DNA of 30,682 bases from a virus, in the IMG/VR virus record IMGVR_UViG_3300038420_000062, positions 1 to 30,682 of that record. One strand, written 5' to 3'. Under the pieces are notes generated by a model. That model saw only the letters and a list, made by a program, of their open reading frames with translations, had not been told where the DNA came from and did no database searches. Positions 5,765 to 11,480 of the stretch are shown piece after piece. The translations under genes and the position numbers were made by a program. The first letter of the stretch is position 1; every line of letters begins with the position of its first letter.

Positions 5765-6225
5765 GCACTCGCCAACTAAGCCTGATGATCGCCGGTAGAC
5801 CGATGCTCGCCAACGATGGCGGCCACTGGGCGGCCAAGGCGTCTGCGGTGGCCGGTGTGCGCCTTCTGGCGTCTCTCGCCGGTCGTGGGCAGCTCAACGA
5901 CGAGAAGCAGATCACCGCCGAATGGTCAAGTCTCGACTTTGAGGGGATCCGGCACTATTCGTCGAATCATAGAGCTTTCCACCTCCCCGTCACCGTCCAT
6001 GCTTACGGCATCCAGCCGACCTCGGCCAAGCGCTGGATCGACGCCGATGCGATCGCCCCGATGGTGAAGGCGGTGCTCGACGGCCTGGTGGATGCCAAGC
6101 TCCTCGAGGACGACGGCCCGAGGTTCGTGCGCAGCTACCACTACGACATCGCACGCCGGGGACCTGCTTGGGCCACGGTGGTAGAGATCCGAGAGACAGA
6201 CGGGGAGGAATCGTGTCCGTGGTAG
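5761..6225 (+). CDS. rusA: RusA-like Holliday-junction resolvase
   Basis: 154 residues, GTG start in a GTGA overlap with GGAGGAG upstream. The catalytic region is clear: IDADAIAPMVKAVLDGLVDA with Asp94, Asp96, Lys103, Asp107, then KLLEDDGPRFV with Asp117/Asp118, and a terminal strand AWATVVEIRE. RusA dimers cut four-way junctions and help resolve recombination or packaging substrates. The Asn that follows the second catalytic Asp in E. coli RusA (DLDN) is Ala here (DADA). It completes a recombination set with the nuclease and annealing protein upstream. Confidence 0.85.
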   Translation: MSTRQLSLMIAGRPMLANDGGHWAAKASAVAGVRLLASLAGRGQLNDEKQITAEWSSLDFEGIRHYSSNHRAFHLPVTVHAYGIQPTSAKRWIDADAIAPMVKAVLDGLVDAKLLEDDGPRFVRSYHYDIARRGPAWATVVEIRETDGEESCPW

Positions 6226-6503
6226 AAGCGCAACCCTGGTTGCGGCCCGAGCAGATCGTGACGGCGGTATGCGAATGGACGGGGATAGCGAAAAAAGACC
6301 TGATCAGCGCCCAGAAGATCAGCGGTCGGACGATGCAGGCCCGTCGGCTGCTGTGGGCGGCCATGCGAGTCGAAGGCATGAGCTACCCCGAGATCGGGCG
6401 ATACGTCGGTCGGCACCACACGACGATCATGGCCGCGATGGCATCGTCTCACCCCATAGGCAACGAGGTGCACGCGCTGCTCAGGAAGGCCCGGGCATCA
6501 TGA
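6213..6503 (+). CDS. Stand-alone DnaA domain IV-like DNA-binding protein
   Basis: 96 residues that cover little more than the DnaA origin-binding domain. Residues 11-52 (RPEQIVTAVCEWTGIAKKDL, then MQARRLLWAAMR) match the first helices, and SYPEIGRYVGRHHTTIMAAM (57-76) matches the signature helix-turn-helix G-R-D-H-T-T, with His in place of Asp. The AAA+ ATPase domains are absent. It could recognise DnaA boxes in host or phage DNA and either recruit or block initiation; this is inference. GTG 6213 follows GGGGAGGA; GTG 6219 is an alternative. Confidence 0.85.
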   Translation: MSVVEAQPWLRPEQIVTAVCEWTGIAKKDLISAQKISGRTMQARRLLWAAMRVEGMSYPEIGRYVGRHHTTIMAAMASSHPIGNEVHALLRKARAS

Positions 6504-6697
6504 GGCACGCTACGCCCCTGTTCGCGCTGCGCTATCGCTTTCACAGATGCCAGGCCGGCTCGTGGTGTTGTTGGCGGAGAGCGGTGGTCGAATGGCCATT
6601 GCCCGCGTGCATCCACCACGTCGACAACGATCTGATGCAGTTCGGCCGGAGCCTATGGCAGGCGTTTCGTCTCGACAGCCCACCTGAGCACCGCTGA
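6500..6697 (+). CDS. Small basic Cys-containing protein, unknown
   Basis: 65 residues starting MRHATPLFALRYRFHRCQAG, with SWCCWRRAVVEW following. The ATG overlaps the DnaA-like gene's stop (ATGA). Its last 45 bases overlap the 3' end of the convergent HTH gene on the other strand. It is the last + strand gene of the early block. No SD of its own is obvious, and part of its openness could be chance, so confidence is moderate. Confidence 0.5.
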   Translation: MRHATPLFALRYRFHRCQAGSWCCWRRAVVEWPLPACIHHVDNDLMQFGRSLWQAFRLDSPPEHR

Positions 6698-6913
6698 GCG
6701 GTCCCAGGCAGGCATACCCGAGAACAGCCGGGCCGGCCCGAGCATCACGCCACGCCGACGCCACTGATGAACCGTGGTCACCTTCACGCCGAGCAGCTCA
6801 GCGACCTCGCCCGTGTCGATCAGCTCACCGCGTTCAGAGTGCTCGGCCGCCATCTCGACCGCCTCGGAGATGAGCGCGTTCACCTGGTCCCGATTGTACA
6901 GCTGCGTCGCCAT
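6653..6913 (-). CDS. MerR/excisionase-type helix-turn-helix protein
   Basis: 86 residues on the - strand. After an N-terminal helix (NRDQVNALISEAVEMAAEHS) comes a typical HTH_17/MerR segment: LIDTGEVAELLGVKVTTVHQ, WRRRGVMLGPARLFSGMPAW, then DRSAVLRWAVET. Such proteins are small DNA-binding regulators or excisionases. A good SD (GGGGAGGA) precedes the ATG at 6913. No integrase is visible in the window, so excisionase versus regulator cannot be decided. It is the last gene of the - strand island and converges with the early block. Confidence 0.8.
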   Translation of the reverse strand: MATQLYNRDQVNALISEAVEMAAEHSERGELIDTGEVAELLGVKVTTVHQWRRRGVMLGPARLFSGMPAWDRSAVLRWAVETKRLP

Positions 6914-6976
6914 CGGTCCTCCCCGATAGATCCAGGCCGGCGCCCTCGCAAGGGCGACCGGCTCGACCGATCAGAA

Positions 6977-7111
6977 TCAGAAGTCGTCGTCTGCCCATGG
7001 GCTGCCGTAGCGCTCCCAAGGGTCGGAGTAGTCCCGGTGGTGCCCCACGATGAGCCAGAGCCCGTAGAAGGCGGTACCACCGCCCAGAATCGCCGCGAGT
7101 AGGTAGGTCAT
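6977..7111 (-). CDS. Small single-pass membrane protein
   Basis: 44 residues: an N-terminal hydrophobic helix (MTYLLAAILGGGTAFYGLWL, continuing IVG) and a short charged tail (HHRDYSDPWERYGSPWADDD). The ATG at 7111 overlaps the TGA of the upstream gene (ATGA). The small size, position and topology would fit a regulatory or accessory membrane peptide; a holin role cannot be argued because no endolysin is near. Longer in-frame starts would overlap the well supported upstream gene. Confidence 0.65.
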   Translation of the reverse strand: MTYLLAAILGGGTAFYGLWLIVGHHRDYSDPWERYGSPWADDDF

Positions 7112-7548
7112 CAAAGCCACCGATGCGTCAGGGCGTACCCACCATCGCGGTGATGCATGGCGCCGGCCTCCCGAGCTGGATACGGCGGGTTGTGGTGATC
7201 GTTGGCGGGGCAATCGGCACCGATGCAGTCGAAACCCTCGGGCCAGAGCGTGCGGCTCAGGCTGTAGACGAGATGAAAGCCCATGTCCATCCCACATCCA
7301 CCGACCTTGATTCCGCCCCACCGCTCGTCGATCTTGTCGCGCATGGCACGAGCTGCCCAGAACGAGATGTCGAACGGCTCGCCATCTGTGACGATGATCA
7401 GCGAGATCGCCCGGCTCATGCCTGACGAGCTGACATGGCGAAGGATCGTCTGCACGGTGTCACCAGGTCGGAGCCACCCTCGCAACTTCTCGAGAGTGTT
7501 GGCGCGCTCCTGGTCCTGCACGGCCTTTGCAGCCTTGGTCATGGTCAT
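7111..7548 (-). CDS. Conserved phage protein with GCGMDMGFHLVY motif
   Basis: 145 residues. The order LRPGDTVQTILRHVSSSGMS, RAISLIIVTDGEP, then VGGCGMDMGFHLVYSLSRTL and a C-terminal DGGYALTHRWL is one I recognise from many phage and plasmid genomes, where the function is unknown. The first 24 residues are a charged helix. Between the two motifs is an insertion with Cys and His (DCIGADCPANDHHNPPYP) that may bind metal. AAAGGACAG lies upstream of the ATG at 7548; a second ATG is two codons in. It is the main gene behind the promoter at 7702-7730. Confidence 0.8.
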   Translation of the reverse strand: MTMTKAAKAVQDQERANTLEKLRGWLRPGDTVQTILRHVSSSGMSRAISLIIVTDGEPFDISFWAARAMRDKIDERWGGIKVGGCGMDMGFHLVYSLSRTLWPEGFDCIGADCPANDHHNPPYPAREAGAMHHRDGGYALTHRWL

Positions 7549-7607
7549 GGTCTGTCCTTTCGCTCGGTTGTCGCTAGCGCACTCGCTGCGCTCGCTTGCT
7601 CACTCAT
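7545..7607 (-). CDS. Possible 20-residue leader peptide
   Basis: A short frame MSEQASAASALATTERKDR plus Pro, with an SD-like GAGAGAGG about 10 bases upstream, ends in a TGA that overlaps the next ATG (ATGA), the same arrangement as the bona fide genes around it. It lies in the leader between the promoter at 7702-7730 and the 145-residue gene, so it could couple or tune translation. The frame is open further upstream, so a longer form is possible. Evidence is only positional. Confidence 0.4.
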   Translation of the reverse strand: MSEQASAASALATTERKDRP

Positions 7608-7701
7608 GTACCCGACACCTCTCTCACGGCTCGGGTTGCTAAGCCTCGCCAGTCGGCCCACGTGCTCTGGTCTGTAGCCAGCGCCCAAGGTGTCTAGTGC
7701 C

Positions 7702-7730
7702 ACGATACACCCGATGGTCTGCACTGTCAA
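7702..7730 (-). promoter_or_regulatory. Consensus-like promoter for the 7548-6653 genes
   Basis: On the - strand, TTGACA (7730-7725), a 17-base spacer and TATCGT (7707-7702). The -35 box is a perfect match and the -10 matches four of six. Transcription would begin near 7695, giving a leader of about 150 bases before the 145-residue gene. Confidence 0.65.
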
Positions 7731-7899
7731 GCATCGTTGCGCCGGCACGTCGCTGAGCTCGTCGTGTTGAATCACTATCGACCGTCGTGGGTAACGATCC
7801 AACACCGCGGCGAGGGGTGGTCGTGCGCAGGGTGGGTGGGCATCCCCCCGTGCCTCGGAGCCCTCGGTCACTACCCCCTGGCCTGGCGGTGCCCCCCGG

Positions 7900-7921
7900 G
7901 GTGCTAACTCTAGCTAGCACC
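7900..7921. repeat. Inverted repeat GGTGCTA-N8-TAGCACC
   Basis: Perfect 7-base arms around an 8-base centre (actctagc), next to a CCCCCCGGGG palindrome at 7892-7901. There is no T-run on either side, so a protein-binding site fits better than an intrinsic terminator. Confidence 0.55.
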
Positions 7922-8047
7922 TGCCGATTTGGCCCTCTGACCAGGGATTATGTAAGTGGAACGCTCCACACGAGGTCATCCCCGATTCCCTCTCAGATTT
8001 TTTGCGCCCCGCACTCACGAATCGGGTCCCGATCCATCTGACAGCAA

Positions 8048-8062
8048 AGCACCGAAGGTGCT
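8048..8062. repeat. Hairpin AGCACC-N3-GGTGCT
   Basis: Perfect 6-base stem. Read on the - strand the loop is TTC, and a short TTT follows, so it may be a weak terminator after the 8648-8257 gene pair. The stem is the same hexamer as in the repeat at 7900-7921. Confidence 0.5.
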
Positions 8063-8256
8063 GCGCTAGTGGCTTTTCGAACACCTGTCCACCGATTGCC
8101 TCCGCTTCGCTCCGGCGATTACACCAAGGAGCCCTTAGCGAAGGCATTTTTTGACTGATCCGCAGGTCAGGAGGTTGCTCTACATTGCCGTGGCGCACCC
8201 TGGGGCTTCCTCAGGGGCTCGATCCACGCTTTACGGGCGACCTCAGATGGAGTGGA

Positions 8257-8460
8257 TCAGCGTCCCGAAGGCTTCCCCCACATCTCGTCGGCCTGCTTCG
8301 CTGCCTGGCGGGCGGCCCGGCGCTCCGAGGACTTCACCAGAGCGGTTCGCTGCTTGGTACCGAGCGATCGTTGGCTCGCCTGGGTGCCATCAGCCCGTGT
8401 GATGGTGACCGGCCCGGCTCGAGGTGCCAATGCCGGCGGCGTCTTGCGGCGGACTTTCAC
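8257..8460 (-). CDS. Small basic protein of unknown function
   Basis: 67 residues from the GTG at 8460, which forms a GTGA overlap with the membrane-protein gene upstream. The protein is strongly basic (KVRRKTPPALAPRAGPVTIT, then SERRAARQAAKQADEMWGKP), with a C-terminal helix rich in Ala, Arg and Lys. The GTG at 8472 is an alternative start without better SD. High charge suggests nucleic-acid binding, but no motif confirms it. Confidence 0.6.
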   Translation of the reverse strand: MKVRRKTPPALAPRAGPVTITRADGTQASQRSLGTKQRTALVKSSERRAARQAAKQADEMWGKPSGR

Positions 8461-8648
8461 GGGACCGGGCACCCCGGTGCGCTGGTGGCCATGCAGTACC
8501 GGACGTAGTGCGGCACGGGCGAGGTGATCGTCGGCGCCGAAGGGGCGCTCGAGGTTTGCGGCTGAGCGATGATCGCTAGTCCTATCACGGCGAGGACCGC
8601 GATCACGATGACCCAGAAGTACGGGGTGTGCTGCCGTTCGTCGTCCAT
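8457..8648 (-). CDS. Small single-pass membrane protein
   Basis: 63 residues. A short charged N-terminus (MDDERQHTPYF) is followed by a strong transmembrane helix (WVIVIAVLAVIGLAIIAQ) and a Ser/Pro-rich external tail with two Cys (RYCMATSAPGCPVP). GAGAGGA lies just upstream of the ATG at 8648. It is the first gene of the - strand island and lies 172 bases from the divergent late block, with its own TTGACA promoter. Function unknown. Confidence 0.75.
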   Translation of the reverse strand: MDDERQHTPYFWVIVIAVLAVIGLAIIAQPQTSSAPSAPTITSPVPHYVRYCMATSAPGCPVP

Positions 8649-8684
8649 GGATTGTCCTCTCGTGCTTCCCCTTACCGCACTCCT

Positions 8685-8713
8685 ATCTTGCGCTTCCGCA
8701 ACGGATGTGTCAA
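8685..8713 (-). promoter_or_regulatory. Candidate promoter for the 8648-8257 genes
   Basis: On the - strand, TTGACA (8713-8708), 17 bases, then CAAGAT (8690-8685); overlapping hexamers one to three bases on are about equally good. The -35 is perfect, the -10 only three of six. Leader about 30 bases. Confidence 0.45.
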
Positions 8714-8808
8714 GCTGAAGGTGCGGTCCACGCAGCGAGTCCCCCGGTACTTCGGTTGTCCTTGGCTTCCCCGCCGTTCGGTCACAGAGTCCGGGGGATC
8801 TTCGCGTC

Positions 8809-8814
8809 TAGGCT
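8809..8814 (+). promoter_or_regulatory. -10 box TAGGCT, leaderless layout
   Basis: TAGGCT, then six bases (cggctc), then the GTG at 8821. No SD is present before the GTG. TAGGCT is a typical actinobacterial -10 (TAnnnT). No clear -35 is seen. It would be the first promoter of the late block. Confidence 0.5.
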
Positions 8815-8820
8815 CGGCTC

Positions 8821-9174
8821 GTGAGCTACGGCAGCTTCTACATCAACGGGCTCCAGACCGGGACGCCCAGCGGCGGCCAGCAGAGCCTCGGACCGTTCGC
8901 CATCGCCTTCGGGGACGTGATCGACACCCAGACCTGGACGGTGAACACCAGCTCGACGATCCCGGTGCCGGCGACCGCCCTCGGGGTGTGGATCGTCCCG
9001 CCGACCGGCTCGACCGTGGCGCTCTCCATGAAGACCGTCTCGGGGGACACCGGCATCTACATCGACCCGGGCCAGCCCACGTTCATCAACTTCGACGTGA
9101 CCACCCCGCACCTGCCATCCAACCTCTATCTTGTCAGTGCAAGTAGCGTTGCCGTCGTCGTCCAGTTCGTGTGA
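8821..9174 (+). CDS. Probable minor virion protein, beta-rich
   Basis: 117 residues with alternating hydrophobic and Thr/Ser-rich segments (TWTVNTSSTIPVPATALGVW, STVALSMKTVSGDTGIYIDP, NLYLVSASSVAVVVQFV) that look like an all-beta sandwich; no charged helices. This type of sequence fits a virion decoration or minor structural protein, but I do not recognise a family. GTG start without SD, six bases after TAGGCT, so probably translated from a leaderless message. First gene of the late block, divergent from the - strand island. Confidence 0.72.
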   Translation: MSYGSFYINGLQTGTPSGGQQSLGPFAIAFGDVIDTQTWTVNTSSTIPVPATALGVWIVPPTGSTVALSMKTVSGDTGIYIDPGQPTFINFDVTTPHLPSNLYLVSASSVAVVVQFV

Positions 9175-9186
9175 CAAGGAGATCCC

Positions 9187-9801
9187 GTGACCGATACCGC
9201 ATCCCCAGCGCCCGAGGAGCAGACCCCGGTGGACCCTTCGGCGGCGCCCAGTCCGACCCCGGTGGAGTCTGTCCCGGAGGCTACGACCGAGGCGCCTGCC
9301 TCGACCGAGCCTGCTTCGCCTGCGAGTCCGGACGCCACCCCGCCGCCGACCCTGGAGCCGACCGCTACCGCCGAGCCCGCGCCCGTCTCGCCTCCCGCTG
9401 AGGCGCCAAACCCTACGGAAACGGCGGTGCCGGACTCCACGGCTGTCCCGTCGCCAGCTACCGACGCTGCAACTGCGCCCCCGGAAGCTGCTGCGCCCTC
9501 ACCATCGACGACGCCCGAGAGTACGGTGCCCCCGTCTTCCGTCACCACCCCGCAGCCGGCCGAGCCCACCGCGGCGCCCGTGACTCGACCTGGCCCTAGC
9601 CAGGTGATCCCGCAGCCCGGTTCCTTCGGGGACTCTCGAGAGGTGGAGGCGGCCCGCCGGCTCGGCATCGGCAACCCGCAGGTCACCGGCATCGCCCTCG
9701 ACGCCATCCGGGCCATCGACCAGGGGATGAACGCCCTGGAGGCGTGGACGGCGCACGTCCGGCGCTACCTCGAGGTCGTGAAGCGGGAAACCCAGGCTTG
9801 A
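9187..9801 (+). CDS. Pro/Thr/Ala-rich low-complexity protein with helical C-terminus
   Basis: 204 residues, GTG start with AAGGAGA upstream. Residues 1-140 are nearly all Pro, Thr, Ala, Ser, Glu and Val, with no hydrophobic segment and no signal peptide, so an extended disordered region. Residues 150-204 are a small ordered helical domain (DSREVEAARRLGIGNPQVTG, ALDAIRAIDQGMNALEAWTA, HVRRYLEVVKRETQA). Such a disordered arm plus domain could be a virion linker or scaffold-like protein; this is inference. Confidence 0.72.
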   Translation: MTDTASPAPEEQTPVDPSAAPSPTPVESVPEATTEAPASTEPASPASPDATPPPTLEPTATAEPAPVSPPAEAPNPTETAVPDSTAVPSPATDAATAPPEAAAPSPSTTPESTVPPSSVTTPQPAEPTAAPVTRPGPSQVIPQPGSFGDSREVEAARRLGIGNPQVTGIALDAIRAIDQGMNALEAWTAHVRRYLEVVKRETQA

Positions 9802-9826
9802 CGCAACGGTAGTTCCCTGCAACAAT
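9798..9826 (+). promoter_or_regulatory. Candidate promoter with start at the next ATG
   Basis: TTGACG (9798-9803), 17-base spacer, AACAAT (9821-9826), then six bases to the ATG at 9833. The boxes match consensus at five and four of six positions. The gene has no SD, so a leaderless message is implied. Confidence 0.5.
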
Positions 9827-9834
9827 AGTTGCAT
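9819..9834. promoter_or_regulatory. Palindrome TGCAACAATAGTTGCA over -10 and start codon
   Basis: Perfect 6-base arms with centre AATA, covering the -10 box, expected start site and first bases of the ATG. A related 12-mer (gcaacggtagtt, 9803-9814) lies 16 bases upstream of gcaacaatagtt (9819-9830). The layout fits a repressor or activator site. Confidence 0.45.
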
Positions 9835-10177
9835 GGACGATGACGTGAGCGCCGAGGATCTGCCGACCGAGGAGAACGAGCTGGCCGACCTCGACAGGTC
9901 CAACGGCCAGCGCATCCAGGCCCTCATGGGCGGCAAGTTCGGGGTCCAGATCCAGTTCCCGCCCGGCATGTGGGAGAACATGCGGCTCGCGGTGTTCTTA
10001 GAGCATCTGCTGATGCAGGTCGGCGCACTGGCCGAGGCCAAGCTGGACTTCGCCCACCGGGTTGCCGAGATCCTGGGCGCCGCCGAGGACAACGCCAAGA
10101 AGGCAGCGCTGACCGCCGGGGTGGAGCAGGCCTTGCAGGGCGGCATCGACCTCGGGAAGATGCGCCGTGGCGCCTGA
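9833..10177 (+). CDS. Phage protein of unknown function
   Basis: 114 residues. The first 25 are strongly acidic (MDDDVSAEDLPTEENELADL). Then RSNGQRIQALMGGKFGVQIQ and a long amphipathic helix region (MRLAVFLEHLLMQVGALAEA, KLDFAHRVAEILGAAEDNAK, KAALTAGVEQALQGGIDLGK) to the end. No motif recognised. No SD; ATG six bases after AACAAT, under a palindrome. It overlaps the HTH gene that follows, so the two are probably co-expressed. Confidence 0.7.
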   Translation: MDDDVSAEDLPTEENELADLDRSNGQRIQALMGGKFGVQIQFPPGMWENMRLAVFLEHLLMQVGALAEAKLDFAHRVAEILGAAEDNAKKAALTAGVEQALQGGIDLGKMRRGA

Positions 10178-10373
10178 TTTCCTGGCCGACATCCGGCGCT
10201 GCGCCGACGGCCGCAACGACTTCGACGAGCTGCTCGTCGCCGCGATCAAGGGCGCGCGCCGCCAAGGGATCAGTTGGACGCAGATCGGAGAGGCGGTGGG
10301 CATGACCCGGCAGGGCGCCGCCCAACGGTACGCCAAGTTCTGCCCGAAACCCCAGGTCGAAGATGCCTCGTGA
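10167..10373 (+). CDS. Small helix-turn-helix protein
   Basis: 68 residues, GTG start overlapping the previous stop by 11 bases. Residues 26-57 (AIKGARRQGISWTQIGEAVG, MTRQGAAQRYAKF) match the pattern ARxxGxSWxxIGxxLGxSRQAAxxRY, a helix-turn-helix frequent in actinobacterial small regulators. The N-terminal half is a short helix (DFLADIRRCADGRNDFDELL). It is an obvious candidate for binding the palindromes in this window, but no sequence evidence links it to a particular site. Confidence 0.78.
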   Translation: MAPDFLADIRRCADGRNDFDELLVAAIKGARRQGISWTQIGEAVGMTRQGAAQRYAKFCPKPQVEDAS

Positions 10374-10888
10374 CCACGGCGCTGATCCTGAGTGGGTGGC
10401 TCCTGTCCTTGGTCCTGACGGGCGCCTTGTGTTTCCTCCTCCTGCGTCAGAGCCCAACGTCGAGCCCGACTTCCCCGACTCCGAGTACGCCGCCGACCCC
10501 GATTTCGGCGCCTCCCGATTCGACCCCCTTCTCGACGGAGATGTGGACCTCGATGATGGAGCTGATGAGGAGTTCACTGGCCGAGGATCGGGCATTGGTG
10601 GAGCGGCTGGTCCTGGGTCGGGAATCACCGCCGACGATCTACTCGTCGCCGCCGCAGCAGAGCTGGAACGAGAAGCCGATCGGGTTCGACTACGACTCCA
10701 CTCCGCTGGCGCCGGGGATCGAGGCGGTCCTGGCCCGGGAGACGATCGAGAACGAGCAGTCTCGTTTGCTGAAGGAGCGCGCCGACTTGCAGGCGAAGCT
10801 AAGGGAGATGGCGACGGAGGCGGACCGTCTCGGCTTGGAGGACTTCTTGCCGGGGCCGTGGCAGGGGAGCGACGACCAGCCGACATAA
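10370..10888 (+). CDS. Membrane-anchored protein with coiled-coil end
   Basis: 172 residues, GTG start in a GTGA overlap. An N-terminal signal anchor (ALILSGWLLSLVLTGALCFL, 4-23) is followed by a Ser/Thr/Pro linker (QSPTSSPTSPTPSTPPTP), a mixed region and a charged helix near the end (ENEQSRLLKERADLQAKLRE). Topology (single anchor plus helix) resembles spanin-like or envelope-associated proteins, but without lysis genes nearby this is speculation. Another frame is open across the whole gene (10363-10887); the one given has the typical overlap start and a clear TM segment. Confidence 0.62.
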   Translation: MTTALILSGWLLSLVLTGALCFLLLRQSPTSSPTSPTPSTPPTPISAPPDSTPFSTEMWTSMMELMRSSLAEDRALVERLVLGRESPPTIYSSPPQQSWNEKPIGFDYDSTPLAPGIEAVLARETIENEQSRLLKERADLQAKLREMATEADRLGLEDFLPGPWQGSDDQPT

Positions 10889-11043
10889 TGCTCGAGGTGA
10901 TCGTGGCCGGCGTCTCGTCCATCCGCGGCGGCCAGCTCTCCATCACCTTCCACGTCCCGTTCGAGCAGATCGACGAGGGATCGCGCCTGCATCGGTTGCA
11001 CGGAGAGCAGGTCCGGCTCGAGATAACCCCGTACCAGGCATGA
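10888..11043 (+). CDS. Small protein of unknown function
   Basis: 51 residues, beginning MLEVIVAGVSSIRGGQLSIT and ending EQVRLEITPYQA; two beta strands around a polar turn are likely. The ATG overlaps the previous TAA (TAATG) and the TGA overlaps the start of the small-terminase candidate (ATGA). No SD close by, so translation is probably coupled. Function unknown. Confidence 0.6.
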   Translation: MLEVIVAGVSSIRGGQLSITFHVPFEQIDEGSRLHRLHGEQVRLEITPYQA

Positions 11044-11480
11044 GCCTCTCGGCCAAGGAACTCGAGCTCATCACCGAGCGCCTATTGGAAGAAGGCGTCC
11101 CGCCCGGCGTCGTCGCGCGGGTGTTCGACCTGGATGTCGACCTCGTGCGCGAGGCCCAGAAGGCGGTCCGGGTGCGGCGTTATGGCACCGATGACCTGGA
11201 GGAATACACCGAGCAGACCCGATGGGACGCCATGGAGCACGCGCGTCGGACCATCGCCACCGGCTCGGAGGCCGACAAGACCCGGTTCAGCGCGGCCATG
11301 CTGGGCAAGACCATGGCGGCATCGGCCCGGCGGACCCCGGCGGGGGTGATCCAGAACCAGGAGACCATTCTTGAGATGATGGAGAAGATGCGAACGGGCG
11401 AACCGGCCGAGCCGAGGGAGCAATCGAGGTTCGTGGCCCGTCTCTCCAACCGCCCCGAGGATGACGATGCCGAATCTTGA
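11040..11480 (+). CDS. terS: Terminase small subunit candidate
   Basis: 146 residues directly before the large terminase and overlapping it. The N-terminus has an HTH-like segment (ELELITERLLEEGVPPGVVA, RVFDLDVDLVREAQKAVR), expected for recognition of packaging sites. The middle is helical (WDAMEHARRTIATGSEADKT, RFSAAMLGKTMAASARR), as in small-terminase oligomerisation regions. The C-terminus is charged and probably disordered. The call rests on position and fold pattern, not on a family motif. Confidence 0.65.
   Translation: MSLSAKELELITERLLEEGVPPGVVARVFDLDVDLVREAQKAVRVRRYGTDDLEEYTEQTRWDAMEHARRTIATGSEADKTRFSAAMLGKTMAASARRTPAGVIQNQETILEMMEKMRTGEPAEPREQSRFVARLSNRPEDDDAES

Larger units (their letters stand above)
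7608..8256. other. About 650 bases without a convincing gene
   Basis: The frames that are open here lack SDs or have atypical composition. The stretch holds the - strand promoter at 7702-7730, the inverted repeats at 7900-7921 and 8048-8062, and two T6 runs (near 7999 and 8148). The second T6 run follows a short CCTT-AGCG-AAGG stem and could be a weak + strand terminator. On the - strand, GAGAGGG precedes an ATG near 7978 opening a 21-codon frame, too weak to call. In a genome this dense, such a gap suggests a regulatory, replication or attachment region. Confidence 0.6.

Noticed and set aside
6690-6702. Palindrome ACCGCT-G-AGCGGT at the convergent gene ends as a terminator
   Set aside because: The centre is one base, so it cannot form a proper hairpin loop without losing pairs, and it lies in the coding sequence of the HTH gene.
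7914-8198. A 94-codon frame on the - strand in the gene-free gap
   Set aside because: It crosses the 8048-8062 hairpin, has no SD at its start and unremarkable composition; not supported as a gene.
7608-8256. tRNA gene or tRNA-type attachment site
   Set aside because: No T-loop sequence (GGTTCGAATCC type) or acceptor pairing was found on either strand here or elsewhere in the window.
6977-8648. Holin/endolysin lysis cassette for the small membrane proteins
   Set aside because: No amidase, lysozyme, transglycosylase or peptidase motif is adjacent, and one short TM helix alone does not identify a holin.
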